Below, one piece after another: positions 29,695-38,497 of a stretch of DNA of 64,000 nt (positions are counted from its first letter, which is position 1; the number at the start of each line of letters is the position of its first letter). Both the position numbers and the translations under genes were made by a program. The notes beneath the pieces were generated by a model. It saw only the letters and a list, made by a program, of their open reading frames with translations. It ran no database searches and had not been told where the DNA came from. This stretch comes from Nitrosomonas communis (GTDB lineage Bacteria > Pseudomonadota > Gammaproteobacteria > Burkholderiales > Nitrosomonadaceae): positions 1,426,001 to 1,490,000 of the forward strand of contig NZ_CP011451.1 in the NCBI RefSeq assembly GCF_001007935.1. Direction: 5' to 3'.

Positions 29695-32025
29695 ATGCTT
29701 GATTTTAATAACGAACCACCCTTAACAAGCTTTTTGAGCGGTGATTTTGACCAGCAGCGTGCTACCATTCGCGCCGAGTTATTGACGCATCTGGAAGCGG
29801 TGTTGTTTACCCTATACCCGGCAGGCAAGAAACGCCGAGATAAGTTTCTGATCGGTGACATTCTTGGTAGCCCCGGGGACAGCCTGGAAGTCGTGCTTGA
29901 AGGGAGCAAGGCAGGCTTATGGACTGATCGTGCTAATAACTCCGGCGGTGACATATTTGCTTTGATCGGTGGGTACTACGGTATCAACCTCCACACCGAT
30001 TTCCCACGAGTGCTGGCTCAAGGAGCCGATCTGTTGGGCCGATCCCATCTGGCACCCGTCCCCAGACCCATGAAGGAGCCACCACTCGACGATCTCGGTC
30101 CTGCCACCGCCAAGTGGGATTATCTGGACGCCAGTGGCAAACTGATCACGGTCGTTTATCGCTATGATCCACCCGGACGTAAGAAGGAATTCCGTCCTTG
30201 GGATGCGAGGCGACGCAAGAATGCGCCACCTGAGCCCCGGCCGCTATACAACCAGCCAGGTATTGCCAAAGCTGAGCAAGTCATTCTGGTCGAAGGCGAG
30301 AAATGCGCGCAAGCTTTGATTAACCTCGGCATAGTTGCCACTACCGCCATGCATGGTGCCAATGCTCCGGTGGACAAGACCGATTGGTCGCCGCTTGCGG
30401 GTAAAACAGTGTTGATATGGCCAGATCGCGATATAGCAGGCTGGAACTATGCTGAAGCGGCTGCTAAGGCTGTGCTGGCTGCTGGGGCTATCAGTTGCGA
30501 TATCTTGATGCCGCCGGATACCAAGCCCGAAGGCTGGGATGCTGCCGATGCGCTGGCAGAAAGACAAGCCGAGCGCTCTGATGAGGATCCATCGCCCTTT
30601 GATGTGCCTGGCTTCATTCTGGCAGGACAACGCATGCCAGTAATGCGTGACTTAGAAGCTCCGATGTTAGAAGAATCCAGCGATGATCTGACGGAAGGGG
30701 TCAGTTGGAGTACTGAAGATGGCTTGGCTACGGCCTTTACTCATCGCTACAGTGAAGATTGGCGCTACTGCGCTCAGTGGAGCAAGTGGCTCGTATGGAC
30801 CGGGCAGCGCTGGAATGAGGATCGGGTGTTGTTCGTCAATCATTTGGCCCGGGGTATCTGTCGTAGCGCATCGAGGAAGGCAGACAGCCCCAGACTCAAA
30901 GCCAAGCTCGCAAGTGCTTCCACCATCGCTGCGGTGGAGCGTATTGTCCGCGCCGAGCCCAAGCATGCGACCACTGCGGACGAGTGGGATGCCGACCTTT
31001 GGTTGCTCAATACCCCAGGTGGAGTCATTGACTTGCGTACCGGCGCCCTCCACGCTCATCAACGTGCACATCGCATGACCAAGATCACCACCGCTACCAT
31101 ACAAGGCGGCTGTCCGCAATGGCTCGCATTTCTCGAGCAAATTACCGACGGTGATAGCCAGCTGCAGGCCTATTTGCAGCGGGTCGCGGGCTACTGCCTC
31201 ACCGGTTCGACACAAGAACATGGTCTGTTCTTCCTTTATGGCACCGGCAGTAACGGTAAATCAGTCTTTGTCAACACCCTTTTCACGCTGTTGGGCGACT
31301 ATGCGGCCAATGCGCCGATGGAAACCTTCATGGAAACCCGCACCGAACGCCATCCCACCGATCTGGCCGGACTACGTGGCGCACGTCTGGTAACGGCCAC
31401 CGAAACCGAGCAAGGTCGGCGCTGGAATGAAGCCAAGATCAAAGAGATTACCGGTGGCGATCGGGTCACGGCACGCTTCATGCGCCAGGATTACTTTACC
31501 TATTCGCCGCAATTCAAGTTGATGATTTCCGGCAATCACAAACCCGCCATCAAAAATGTGGATGAGGCGATGAAACGGCGGCTGCATTTGATTCCGTTCA
31601 CCGTCACCATCCCCGCCGAGCGACGCGACCGGGAGCTGGCAAGCAAGTTGCTCAAGGAACGCGACGGGATTCTGGCGTGGGCACTGGCAGGCTGTCTGAC
31701 GTGGCAACGGGAAGGACTCCAGCCACCTGAGTCGGTACAAAGAGCCACGGCAGAATATTTCGAGGCCGAAGATGCCATGGGACGTTGGATGGATGAGCGC
31801 TGTTTGCTGCACGCCAATGCCAAGTCGCTGACCATAGAACTCTTCAATGACTGGAAACAGTGGGCTGATAACTGCGGCGAGTTCATCGGTTCCCAGCGGC
31901 GCTTCTCAGATCAGCTGCTAAGTAAAGGCCTACAAAAATGGCGCAACAACTTTGGAGTGCGCGGCTTTCAGGGGATAGGTTTGAAAGAAACGCCACAGCA
32001 GCGCTATCCGTATGCCAACGACTGA
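29695..32025 (+). CDS. Phage/plasmid primase-helicase (TOPRIM + D5 family)
   Basis: A 776-residue replication protein. A primase-type zinc-less N-terminus leads to a TOPRIM fold at about residues 195-270 (VILVEGEKCAQALINLGIVA, then VLIWPDRDIAGW with the DxD-type acids). The superfamily 3 helicase of the P4/D5 type occupies 440-700, with Walker A GTGSNGKS at about 516-523, arginine finger region GDRVTARFMRQDYFTY and sensor PQFKLMISGNHKPAI. It would make primers and unwind the phage origin. GGAG precedes the ATG. A 14-bp inverted repeat with AT-rich centre follows directly after the gene and is a candidate origin. Confidence 0.9.
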   Translation: MLDFNNEPPLTSFLSGDFDQQRATIRAELLTHLEAVLFTLYPAGKKRRDKFLIGDILGSPGDSLEVVLEGSKAGLWTDRANNSGGDIFALIGGYYGINLHTDFPRVLAQGADLLGRSHLAPVPRPMKEPPLDDLGPATAKWDYLDASGKLITVVYRYDPPGRKKEFRPWDARRRKNAPPEPRPLYNQPGIAKAEQVILVEGEKCAQALINLGIVATTAMHGANAPVDKTDWSPLAGKTVLIWPDRDIAGWNYAEAAAKAVLAAGAISCDILMPPDTKPEGWDAADALAERQAERSDEDPSPFDVPGFILAGQRMPVMRDLEAPMLEESSDDLTEGVSWSTEDGLATAFTHRYSEDWRYCAQWSKWLVWTGQRWNEDRVLFVNHLARGICRSASRKADSPRLKAKLASASTIAAVERIVRAEPKHATTADEWDADLWLLNTPGGVIDLRTGALHAHQRAHRMTKITTATIQGGCPQWLAFLEQITDGDSQLQAYLQRVAGYCLTGSTQEHGLFFLYGTGSNGKSVFVNTLFTLLGDYAANAPMETFMETRTERHPTDLAGLRGARLVTATETEQGRRWNEAKIKEITGGDRVTARFMRQDYFTYSPQFKLMISGNHKPAIKNVDEAMKRRLHLIPFTVTIPAERRDRELASKLLKERDGILAWALAGCLTWQREGLQPPESVQRATAEYFEAEDAMGRWMDERCLLHANAKSLTIELFNDWKQWADNCGEFIGSQRRFSDQLLSKGLQKWRNNFGVRGFQGIGLKETPQQRYPYAND

Positions 32026-32062
32026 TTTGATATCCGGTTTGACTCATTAACTTGACGCGTTA

Positions 32063-32144
32063 CTGACGCAGTTGACGTAGTTACTAGATTATCGCCCTTA
32101 TATATATAAGAGAGTTAATAGGTAAATAGTGTCAACTGCGTCAG
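32063..32144. repeat. Candidate replication origin: long inverted repeat around an AT-rich core
   Basis: CTGACGCAGTTGAC (32063-32076) recurs perfectly inverted as GTCAACTGCGTCAG (32131-32144). The 54 bases between hold TTATATATATAAG. Next to the left arm are iteron-like repeats TTGACGCGTTAC (32052-32063) and TTGACGTAGTTAC (from 32072). The block fills the gap between the primase-helicase and the RuvC-like gene. Alternatively it is a regulatory operator. Confidence 0.55.
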
Positions 32145-32171
32145 ACCATTAAAAATATAGGATTGACAAAC

Positions 32172-32639
32172 ATGATCATAACCATTTTAGCCCTTGATCT
32201 GGGCACAAACACCGGCTGGGCTTTATCCAGTCACGACGGCACCATCACCAGCGGTACTGAGCAGTTCAAACCGCAACGCTTCGAAGGCGGTGGCATGCGT
32301 TACCTCCGGTTCAAGCACTGGCTGACAGAACTCAAGGCATGCAACGATGGCATCGACGCCGTGTTCATGGAAGAAGTTAGACGGCATGTGGGTGTAGATG
32401 CTGCCCATGCCTATGGCGGATTCTTGGCCACGCTCACCGCGTGGTGCGAACATCACCAGATCCCATACCAGGGTGTGCCGGTGGGGACGATCAAGAAGCA
32501 TTCCACTGGCAAAGGCAATGCGAGCAAGGACGAGATGATCGCTTCCGTCCGCGAGCTTGGTCATGCTCCTATTGATGATAACGAAGCCGATGCCCTGGCA
32601 CTGCTGCATTGGGCATTGGAACATGGAGGTGCAAGATGA
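32172..32639 (+). CDS. RuvC-like Holliday junction resolvase
   Basis: A 155-residue RNase H-fold nuclease. The first strand carries LALDLGTNTGWAL with the catalytic Asp, the second acidic residue is in VFMEEVRRHVG, and the final pair is in the helix DDNEADALALLHWAL, as in phage RuvC and poxvirus-type resolvases. It cuts recombination or replication junctions before packaging. ATG 32172 is preferred over an upstream TTG at 32163; AGGA lies ten bases before it. It is followed by two overlapping small genes. Confidence 0.88.
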   Translation: MIITILALDLGTNTGWALSSHDGTITSGTEQFKPQRFEGGGMRYLRFKHWLTELKACNDGIDAVFMEEVRRHVGVDAAHAYGGFLATLTAWCEHHQIPYQGVPVGTIKKHSTGKGNASKDEMIASVRELGHAPIDDNEADALALLHWALEHGGAR

Positions 32640-32845
32640 AGGTCCCACAACAACACTATCGCTGCCCCCTCGGTCGTCTGCAGCCACAAGTAACCGATCT
32701 GGAAGCAATCAAGCAAAGCGGCTGGCGTGAGCAGCATATCCTCGTGGTGTCAGCAGATGATGATCGCCTCGACTGGATGGAGCGCGAATTGCTCAAGCGT
32801 ATTGGTGAACGTTTGTATGGGGAGAAAGGAGCACATCATGGATAA
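32636..32845 (+). CDS. Small phage protein
   Basis: A 69-residue protein beginning MKVPQQHYRCPLGRLQPQVT. Its helical end (DDDRLDWMERELLKRIGERL) is charged. The ATG overlaps the resolvase stop and its own stop overlaps the next start by eight bases, so it is embedded in a tightly coupled unit. No domain is recognised. Confidence 0.6.
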   Translation: MKVPQQHYRCPLGRLQPQVTDLEAIKQSGWREQHILVVSADDDRLDWMERELLKRIGERLYGEKGAHHG

Positions 32846-33233
32846 ATGGACAGCTGAACTCGTGGCAGATCGTTTCTCGGAAGCTGCGCAAACAGCAGAT
32901 CGTCTTCCGCCGGTGCGCATTCAAGGTTACTTCAACTGCTGGCCAGACATTCAACGCATGGCGTGGGAGAACCTGGGCGCCGAGCCACGAGTGTACCGCT
33001 TCCCGCCCGAGCCGGCTGCGATTGATCGCATGCACGAAACCATGCGATGGGTGCAGTGGTTAGAAGAGGAACAACGCCATCTGATCTGGATGCGGGCCAA
33101 GCGCTACGAGTGGCAGAAAATTGCAAAACGCTTCGGCTATTGCACTCGTACTGCACAGCGCCGCTGGCAACGTGCACTGCAGAGTCTGGCTGACCATCTC
33201 AACGATATTTCAGTTGATACAAAATATTTTTAG
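32838..33233 (+). CDS. DUF6362-like phage helix-turn-helix protein
   Basis: A 131-residue protein with an N-terminal helical part (VADRFSEAAQTADRLPPVRI, then WPDIQRMAWE) and a C-terminal HTH: IWMRAKRYEWQKIAKRFGYC followed by TRTAQRRWQRALQSLADHL. The latter resembles sigma-factor region 4 and DUF6362 proteins found near late genes in siphophages. GGAG precedes the ATG. It is the last gene of the early operon and could act as a late-gene activator, which is an inference. Confidence 0.7.
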   Translation: MDKWTAELVADRFSEAAQTADRLPPVRIQGYFNCWPDIQRMAWENLGAEPRVYRFPPEPAAIDRMHETMRWVQWLEEEQRHLIWMRAKRYEWQKIAKRFGYCTRTAQRRWQRALQSLADHLNDISVDTKYF

Positions 33234-33543
33234 CAATTTTTCGTATGATTGACAACGGATGCGGAATATTGCGGAGAATCGCCAATTTAGGGGCTTTCAG
33301 AGGTGTCGCATTTCCTAAAATTTCGTGTAAAATCTGTTTCATCGTAGAAATAACAATGGAATAGACACTGATAGATCAAGACATTCTGCTAAGCCCCAAC
33401 CAATAATTGCTACCGCAAACAGCTGCGGAAAGTTGATGGGTCCTTCCTGCCCAGGATGGCATGCGGGGGGCGCGCGCCCGACATCGCGCTAGCGACAGAT
33501 CAAAAAATTAGGTTACCAGAGTTACCAGTTACCACCCCATACC
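33234..33543. other. Gene-free spacer with GC-rich palindromes
   Basis: No convincing gene is present. The second half is a sharply GC-rich block with the perfect palindromes GGGCGCGCGCCC (33468-33479) and CGCTAGCG (33487-33494), preceded by GGGTCCTTCCTGCCC. It may hold control elements for the methyltransferase genes or a packaging-related site. Confidence 0.4.
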
Positions 33544-33568
33544 AACCCGTCCACGTGACGGGTTTTTT
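33544..33568 (+). terminator. Rho-independent terminator after the early prophage operon
   Basis: AACCCGTC (33544-33551) pairs with GACGGGTT (33557-33564) around a five-base loop and is followed by a run of T. It ends only six bases before the ATG of the first methyltransferase, so that gene would need read-through or antitermination, or the hairpin serves as an attenuator. Confidence 0.65.
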
Positions 33569-33574
33569 ATTGCC

Positions 33575-34990
33575 ATGCAAAACCTCCACATCGAATACCG
33601 CCCCATCGAATCTCTCGTGCCTTATATCAACAATGCCCGCACCCATTCCGATGAACAGGTCGCACAAATTGCCGCTTCGATGATAGAGTTTGGGTGGACA
33701 TCGCCCATTCTGGTCGATGGCAGCAACGGTTTAATCTCAGGGCACGGCAGACTGCTCGCAGCACACAAACTCAGATTCGCTACCGTACCAGTCATCGAAC
33801 TGGCCCATCTCTCCCCGACGCAAAAACGTGCCTACATTCTGGCGGACAACCGTTTGGCTGAGAACGCAGGCTGGAACGAAGAATTGCTGACGTTGGAACT
33901 GACTGAGCTCTCTGAGGCTGGTTTTGATCTTGCATTGACCGGTTTTGAAGATTCCGAGATCGAAACCTTGCTCGCCGCCAATGCTGGGGTCGATGAGATT
34001 AAACCAGAACAGGATGGCGATGAACCCGATCTGGCCGATGAGGTGCCTGATGCTCCGGCAGTACCCGTGTCACGTCCAGGTGATGTTTGGATTTTAGGCT
34101 GCCACCGCCTGATTTGTGGCGATGCAACCGATGCGGCTGTGGTAACCACGCTGATGCAGGGTAAGGAAGCCAGCCTATGCTTCACTTCTCCGCCCTATGG
34201 TAACCAACGGGACTACACAAATACGATCATTGATTGGGACGTATTGATGCGTGGAGTGTTCGCTCAGCTGCCAATGGCAGACGACGGCCAGGTTTTGGTC
34301 AACCTCGGCCTGATTCACCGCGAGCAGGAAGTCATCCCTTACTGGGATGCCTGGCTATCCTGGATGCGAGCCCAAGGCTGGCGACGCTTCGCCTGGTATG
34401 TGTGGGATCAAGGACCCGGTTTGCCGGGGGATTGGAACGGACGGCTGGCGCCGGCCTTCGAATTCATCTTTCATTTCAACCACAAAGGCTCGGAACCACG
34501 CCGTCCCAACAAGATCGTGCCCTGTATCTACGCCGGACGCGATACCCACCTGCGCGGAGATGGTACCAGCGGTGGCGGTATGCGCAACAAAGACGGCAGC
34601 AAAACTGCCTGGAACCATGCAGGCCAAGTGACACAGGAAAGCAAAATTCCCGACTCGGTAATTCGCATCATGCGTCACAAAGGCAAGATCGGTGAAGACA
34701 TCGATCATCCCGCAGTATTCCCGATAGCGCTGCCGCAATACGTGCTGGAGGCCTACTCCGGTGAGGGCGATATCGTGTTCGAACCGTTCTGCGGTTCTGG
34801 TACCACGCTGCTGGCCGCAGAGCGTAGCGGACGGGTGGTGCGTGCCGCCGAGATTGCGCCAGAATATGTGGATGTCGCCATCAAACGCTTCCAGCAGAAT
34901 TTCCCGAACATTCCGGTCACGCTGATGGATTCACATCAATCTTTTGCAGAGGTTGCTTGCGCGCGATTAGGCAAGGAAACAGAACAATGA
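33575..34990 (+). CDS. ParB-domain/DNA methyltransferase fusion (SPPY type)
   Basis: A 471-residue protein. Residues 1-110 are a ParB/Srx-like nuclease fold with GHGRL at 56-60. Residues 165-450 form a beta-type amino-methyltransferase with motif IV TSPPYG (204-209) before motif I FCGSGTT (405-411). The Ser-Pro-Pro-Tyr motif is usual for N4-cytosine enzymes. Fusions of this kind are common in phages, where they protect the phage genome from host restriction. No restriction gene is adjacent. The stop overlaps the start of a second, related methyltransferase. Confidence 0.87.
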   Translation: MQNLHIEYRPIESLVPYINNARTHSDEQVAQIAASMIEFGWTSPILVDGSNGLISGHGRLLAAHKLRFATVPVIELAHLSPTQKRAYILADNRLAENAGWNEELLTLELTELSEAGFDLALTGFEDSEIETLLAANAGVDEIKPEQDGDEPDLADEVPDAPAVPVSRPGDVWILGCHRLICGDATDAAVVTTLMQGKEASLCFTSPPYGNQRDYTNTIIDWDVLMRGVFAQLPMADDGQVLVNLGLIHREQEVIPYWDAWLSWMRAQGWRRFAWYVWDQGPGLPGDWNGRLAPAFEFIFHFNHKGSEPRRPNKIVPCIYAGRDTHLRGDGTSGGGMRNKDGSKTAWNHAGQVTQESKIPDSVIRIMRHKGKIGEDIDHPAVFPIALPQYVLEAYSGEGDIVFEPFCGSGTTLLAAERSGRVVRAAEIAPEYVDVAIKRFQQNFPNIPVTLMDSHQSFAEVACARLGKETEQ

Positions 34991-36279
34991 ACATCTCCTG
35001 GTTTGCGGACAAGATCGAGCAGTGGCCAATCACGCAATTGCTGCCGTATGCAAGAAACGCGCGCACCCATTCGGAAACTCAAGTGGCACAGATTGCCGCC
35101 TCTATTGCCGAATTTGGCTTTGTCACGCCGTGCTTAGTTGGTGCGGACGGCGTCCTGGTGTCAGGGCACGGGCGGCTCGCCGCTGCCCGCAAACTCGGAT
35201 TAGAGTTAGTACCGGTAGTGGTGCTTGATCATCTTACTCCGACACAACGTCGTGCTCTGATCATCGCTGACAACCGCATCGCTGAGAATGCCGGCTGGGA
35301 TGAAGAAATGTTACGCATCGAACTGGCAGCGTTGGCGGATGACGACTTCGATCTGTCATTGACCGGTTTCGATGCCGACGCGCTGGCCGACTTGTTGGCT
35401 GGCGAAGAACCAGAAAACGAAGGACAGACTGATGAGGATGCAACCCCCGAAGTCTCAGAACTAACCGTGTCACGCTCGGGCGATGTCTGGTTGCTGGGCA
35501 AGCATCGGCTGTTGTGCGGGGACGCTACCGACCCCGACAGTTACTCCTCCCTGCTGGGTGACGAGCATGTGGCCATGATCTGGCAAGACCCGCCGTATAA
35601 TGTGGATTATGCCAACACCGCCAAGGACAAACAGCGCGGAACCCATCGTCCAATACTCAACGACAACCTGGGAGAAGAGTTTCAGAGCTTCTTGCTCGCA
35701 GCATTGAAGCCGGCGCTGGCGCGATGCGAGGGTGCGATCTATATCGCTATGAGCTCAAGCGAGCTGGATGCTTTGCAAGCTGCTTTCCGTGCGGCCGGTG
35801 GCAAGTGGTCCACCTTCATCATCTGGGCGAAGAACACCTTTACGCTCGGGCGGGCCGATTACCAGCGGCAATATGAACCCATACTTTATGGTTGGCGCGA
35901 AGGAGCATCGCACTACTGGTGTGGTGATCGCGACCAGGGGGATGTCTGGTTTTTCAACAAGCCGACCAAGAATGATCTGCACCCGACGATGAAGCCGGTG
36001 GAACTGGTAGAGCGTGCCATCCGTAACTCCTCACGTCCCGGCGAGTTGGTACTGGATTGTTTCGGCGGTTCAGGAAGCACCCTGATCGCCGCTGAGAAGT
36101 CAGGACGTCAAGCTCGGCTAATGGAACTTGATCCGAAGTATGTCGATGTGATTGTGCGCCGCTGGGAGTCGTTTACCGGCAAACAGGCCATGCTGGCTGG
36201 ACGCGAGCAAACTTTTACTGAAGTGGCCTCTGAGCGAGAAGGGTTATTAGTCCAAAAGATTACTTCTCCTGCCGTTTGA
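34987..36279 (+). CDS. ParB-domain/DNA methyltransferase fusion (DPPY type)
   Basis: A 430-residue paralogue of the preceding gene, starting in the ATGA overlap at 34987. The ParB-like domain has SGHGRL at 59-64, and the methyltransferase has motif IV DPPYN (201-205) and motif I FGGSGST (359-365). DPPY is typical of N6-adenine enzymes, so the pair may modify two different bases. The linker between the domains is acidic in both proteins. Its 3' end overlaps the convergent toxin gene by 20 bases. Confidence 0.87.
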   Translation: MNISWFADKIEQWPITQLLPYARNARTHSETQVAQIAASIAEFGFVTPCLVGADGVLVSGHGRLAAARKLGLELVPVVVLDHLTPTQRRALIIADNRIAENAGWDEEMLRIELAALADDDFDLSLTGFDADALADLLAGEEPENEGQTDEDATPEVSELTVSRSGDVWLLGKHRLLCGDATDPDSYSSLLGDEHVAMIWQDPPYNVDYANTAKDKQRGTHRPILNDNLGEEFQSFLLAALKPALARCEGAIYIAMSSSELDALQAAFRAAGGKWSTFIIWAKNTFTLGRADYQRQYEPILYGWREGASHYWCGDRDQGDVWFFNKPTKNDLHPTMKPVELVERAIRNSSRPGELVLDCFGGSGSTLIAAEKSGRQARLMELDPKYVDVIVRRWESFTGKQAMLAGREQTFTEVASEREGLLVQKITSPAV

Positions 36280-36538
36280 GATCACGATAAAAATTCTCGT
36301 GAGGACCAAAGGTCAGCAGCTTCAGACTGTTCTCATCGAGAATACGGTAAGCCAACATGCACAACTGATTTGCTAAACGGAATTTGTAGACGCGAATGCC
36401 TTGCAGATCTCCCACCTTGGCTTCACCACACTCAGGATGGTTAGCGATGGTGCGTACTGCTACATCCAGCTCTGATTTCTGTTGGGGATGCAGCTTTTTT
36501 ACCGCGCGCTCGAACGAAGGTGTGACAAGCAGGCGCAT
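36260..36538 (-). CDS. RelE/ParE-family toxin
   Basis: A 92-residue basic protein of the RelE/ParE fold: LLVTPSFERAVKKLHPQQKS at the start, then PECGEAKVGDLQGIRVYKFR and a final LLTFGPHENFYRDLKRQ. RelE members cut mRNA in the ribosome and ParE members poison gyrase; the sequence does not settle which. The start overlaps the antitoxin stop by one base (TGATG), the classical antitoxin-first order. Confidence 0.85.
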   Translation of the reverse strand: MRLLVTPSFERAVKKLHPQQKSELDVAVRTIANHPECGEAKVGDLQGIRVYKFRLANQLCMLAYRILDENSLKLLTFGPHENFYRDLKRQEK

Positions 36539-36747
36539 CAGTCGAACTGATATTCGCCGACAGGCTCCTCTTGATCCGCGAGCAAGATGTCGCGGATCAT
36601 GCTAAATGGCAAATCGGGGTTTTCCTCGGCGATTTTGCCGATCTGCGACCAGTATTCGATTTGCTTGGGCACCGAGCGATGCTGAATTTGCGCATAACGC
36701 TTGGCTTGGGCAACCAGATTCTCGGATAACTTTACATTGACAGACAT
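36538..36747 (-). CDS. ParD-like antitoxin
   Basis: A 69-residue protein with a ribbon-helix-helix-like N-terminus (VNVKLSENLVAQAKRYAQIQ) and an acidic C-terminal tail (ADQEEPVGEYQFD) suited to wrap the toxin. The family is the ParD-like antitoxins. It precedes the toxin and probably autoregulates the pair. Such modules stabilise mobile DNA; here it sits in the prophage between methyltransferases and an HU gene. Confidence 0.8.
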   Translation of the reverse strand: MSVNVKLSENLVAQAKRYAQIQHRSVPKQIEYWSQIGKIAEENPDLPFSMIRDILLADQEEPVGEYQFD

Positions 36748-36825
36748 GGCAATCTCCCGTTAAAAGCCCATTATAGTCCAATTGGTTCCATAAAGTACCT
36801 TTGTGTTTCCTTATCGGTTTTCCTG

Positions 36826-36853
36826 CTGACAATGAGGCTTACCCGGTTATACT
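36826..36853 (+). promoter_or_regulatory. Candidate sigma-70 promoter for the HU-like gene
   Basis: CTGACA (36826-36831) and TATACT (36848-36853) are separated by 16 bases. The predicted start lies near 36860 and a ribosome site CAGGAG follows before the ATG at 36887. Confidence 0.55.
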
Positions 36854-36886
36854 GCGGGCTTCTCAACTCACAGGAGCATTTTAAGC

Positions 36887-37183
36887 ATGTTCAAGTCAGA
36901 ACTGATTGACCAAATCGCCGCCCAGGCAGAGATATCCAAAGCCACCGCAGCCAAGGCATTGAATGCCATGATCGACAGCGTAGTCGCAACGGTGGCCAAG
37001 GGTGACACCGTTGTCCTGCCAGGATTTGGCACATTCAAATCGACCAAGCGCGCAGCGCGCACCGGCCGGCATCCGCAGACAGGTGAAGCATTGAAAATCG
37101 CTGCCAGCACAGTGCCAAAATTCACAGCGGGAACCATTTTCAAGAAAGAAGTAGCTACAACGAAGAAAAAGAAAAAGAAATAA
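36887..37183 (+). CDS. HU-family DNA-binding protein
   Basis: A 98-residue histone-like protein. MFKSELIDQIAAQAEISKAT opens the helical dimerisation part, VLPGFGTFKSTKRAARTGRH covers the beta-arm with the usual G-F-G-x-F signature, and the NPxTG position reads HPQTGE, so the intercalating Pro is kept. The end is an unusual run of Lys. HU bends DNA and supports recombination and packaging. It has its own promoter upstream. Confidence 0.88.
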   Translation: MFKSELIDQIAAQAEISKATAAKALNAMIDSVVATVAKGDTVVLPGFGTFKSTKRAARTGRHPQTGEALKIAASTVPKFTAGTIFKKEVATTKKKKKK

Positions 37184-37348
37184 ATTTGATTTAAATAAGG
37201 ATAAACAGAGATCGGCAAATGCCGCTCTTCTGATAGAACTCGACCTGGAGTATGTGAATGTGATTGTCCATCATTAACAGGCAGGACTGGATAGGAAAGC
37301 AAGCCACCCGTGGACCGGATGGCTTGTTATTCAGCTTTGCGAACTAGA

Positions 37349-37663
37349 TCAGGCAGCTCGCAGTGCATTCAGTTCCTTGACCAACTCGTTCTTAGCTTCT
37401 AGCAGAGACATCGCTTTAAATTTCCAATAGCCTCCACGATCAATTGCTGAAATTTGCTGGTTCTTGATCGCTTGGTAGAAATAGCCAATATCCTGAATGA
37501 GAGCCGATTCTTGGCTTGCATCTACCAACTTAAACTCAGCATTTAGTTGTCGAATCAAGTGTTCAAGATTCAGTGCACCCGCTTGTTCCTCAAGTGCTAA
37601 CGCGTAGTTAGCGATATACATTTTCGCCAGTTGTAGTCGCTGACCTGTGATTTGTCCAATCAT
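37349..37663 (-). CDS. Hypothetical phage protein
   Basis: A 104-residue, mostly helical protein (GQRLQLAKMYIANYALALEE, then FYQAIKNQQISAIDRGGYWK). No known domain is recognised, though it resembles small helical proteins such as those with DUF6586. It lies between the HU gene and a minus-strand group of small phage genes, pointing in the same direction as that group. Confidence 0.55.
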   Translation of the reverse strand: MIGQITGQRLQLAKMYIANYALALEEQAGALNLEHLIRQLNAEFKLVDASQESALIQDIGYFYQAIKNQQISAIDRGGYWKFKAMSLLEAKNELVKELNALRAA

Positions 37664-37727
37664 ATGAATTCCTCTAAAAGAAACGCCACATGGCGCAGGG
37701 CTTTATATGGGAGCGTCTCTACAAATT

Positions 37728-38216
37728 TCAAGAACCAATCCGGTAGACCCTCTCATCGCCCGGTAACTTGTCCGAGGTGATGGTCAGGCCGAGCTTCTTC
37801 TTGAGTGCCCCAGCTAGAGCTCCTCGCACGGTATGCGATTGCCATCCCGTGATTTCACAAAGCTGATCGATGGTCGCGCCTTCAGGACGCTTGAGCATGG
37901 CAATCACCTGTGCCTGTTTGCTATTGTCTCGCGCACGAGGTTTTTGAGTATGTGCCGCCTGTACTTCTTTAACCGAATCGGGTGCTGCAGAGGAAATCGT
38001 CTCTTGATGCGGTAATCCCAAGGCTGCATAGCCTTGTTCTGAAACAAACCAGTCAGTTTTATCGATAGTGATCAACGCCCGCTTGGAGAGACTTTCGATC
38101 ACTTTTGTTCTGGCTCCGCCCTTGATGTTTTCTGGAAACCAGATCAGTTTGCCGTCGGCGCATTCTGCAGCGTGGCTGAGGATTTGTTGCTGTGTTGGAC
38201 TCAGTTGCATGGTCAT
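37728..38216 (-). CDS. DUF3489 domain protein
   Basis: A 162-residue protein starting at ATG 38216 with AGGAG upstream. The N-terminal half is a small winged-helix-like part (LSPTQQQILSHAAECADGKL, then VSEQGYAALGL). The C-terminal half is DUF3489: SKQAQVIAMLKRPEGATIDQ followed by ITGWQSHTVRGALAGALKKK and DERVYRI. This family is common in phages and probably binds DNA; the exact role is unknown. Confidence 0.83.
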   Translation of the reverse strand: MTMQLSPTQQQILSHAAECADGKLIWFPENIKGGARTKVIESLSKRALITIDKTDWFVSEQGYAALGLPHQETISSAAPDSVKEVQAAHTQKPRARDNSKQAQVIAMLKRPEGATIDQLCEITGWQSHTVRGALAGALKKKLGLTITSDKLPGDERVYRIGS

Positions 38217-38229
38217 GAGGATCTCCTGA

Positions 38230-38412
38230 TTAAGGTTGTTTGGGATGGGTGTTTGTCGCTTGCCCCGCTTCAAAAGCTGCCAGAAGAGCCGCCTTGATGT
38301 ACCACACCGGTAGATAATGGAAATCAAGTGCGTCTCGGTTGCGTGTCTCCAAGGTTTCGATGTCCAGGTGCTTTTGGGCGATCAGGGTCAAGATGTTATC
38401 GAGTTGGTCCAT
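38230..38412 (-). CDS. DUF6900-like small phage protein
   Basis: A 60-residue protein beginning MDQLDNILTLIAQKHLDIET. It continues with LETRNRDALDFHYLPVWYIK, the pattern of DUF6900 proteins encoded beside DUF3489 genes. The ATG at 38412 is chosen over an upstream start that lacks a ribosome site. It ends 13 bases before the DUF3489 start, forming one small operon. Confidence 0.7.
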   Translation of the reverse strand: MDQLDNILTLIAQKHLDIETLETRNRDALDFHYLPVWYIKAALLAAFEAGQATNTHPKQP

Positions 38413-38497
38413 GCTTGACTCCTTAAACATTATGAATTTTTGCAGCCTGCTCGAACCCAACCCAGACGCCGTTTTGATCCAAGCCGCGTGAGGCCAA

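Noticed and set aside
33456..33683. Plus-strand frame overlapping the first methyltransferase start
   Set aside because: It covers the terminator hairpin and the methyltransferase N-terminus in another frame; no family pattern.
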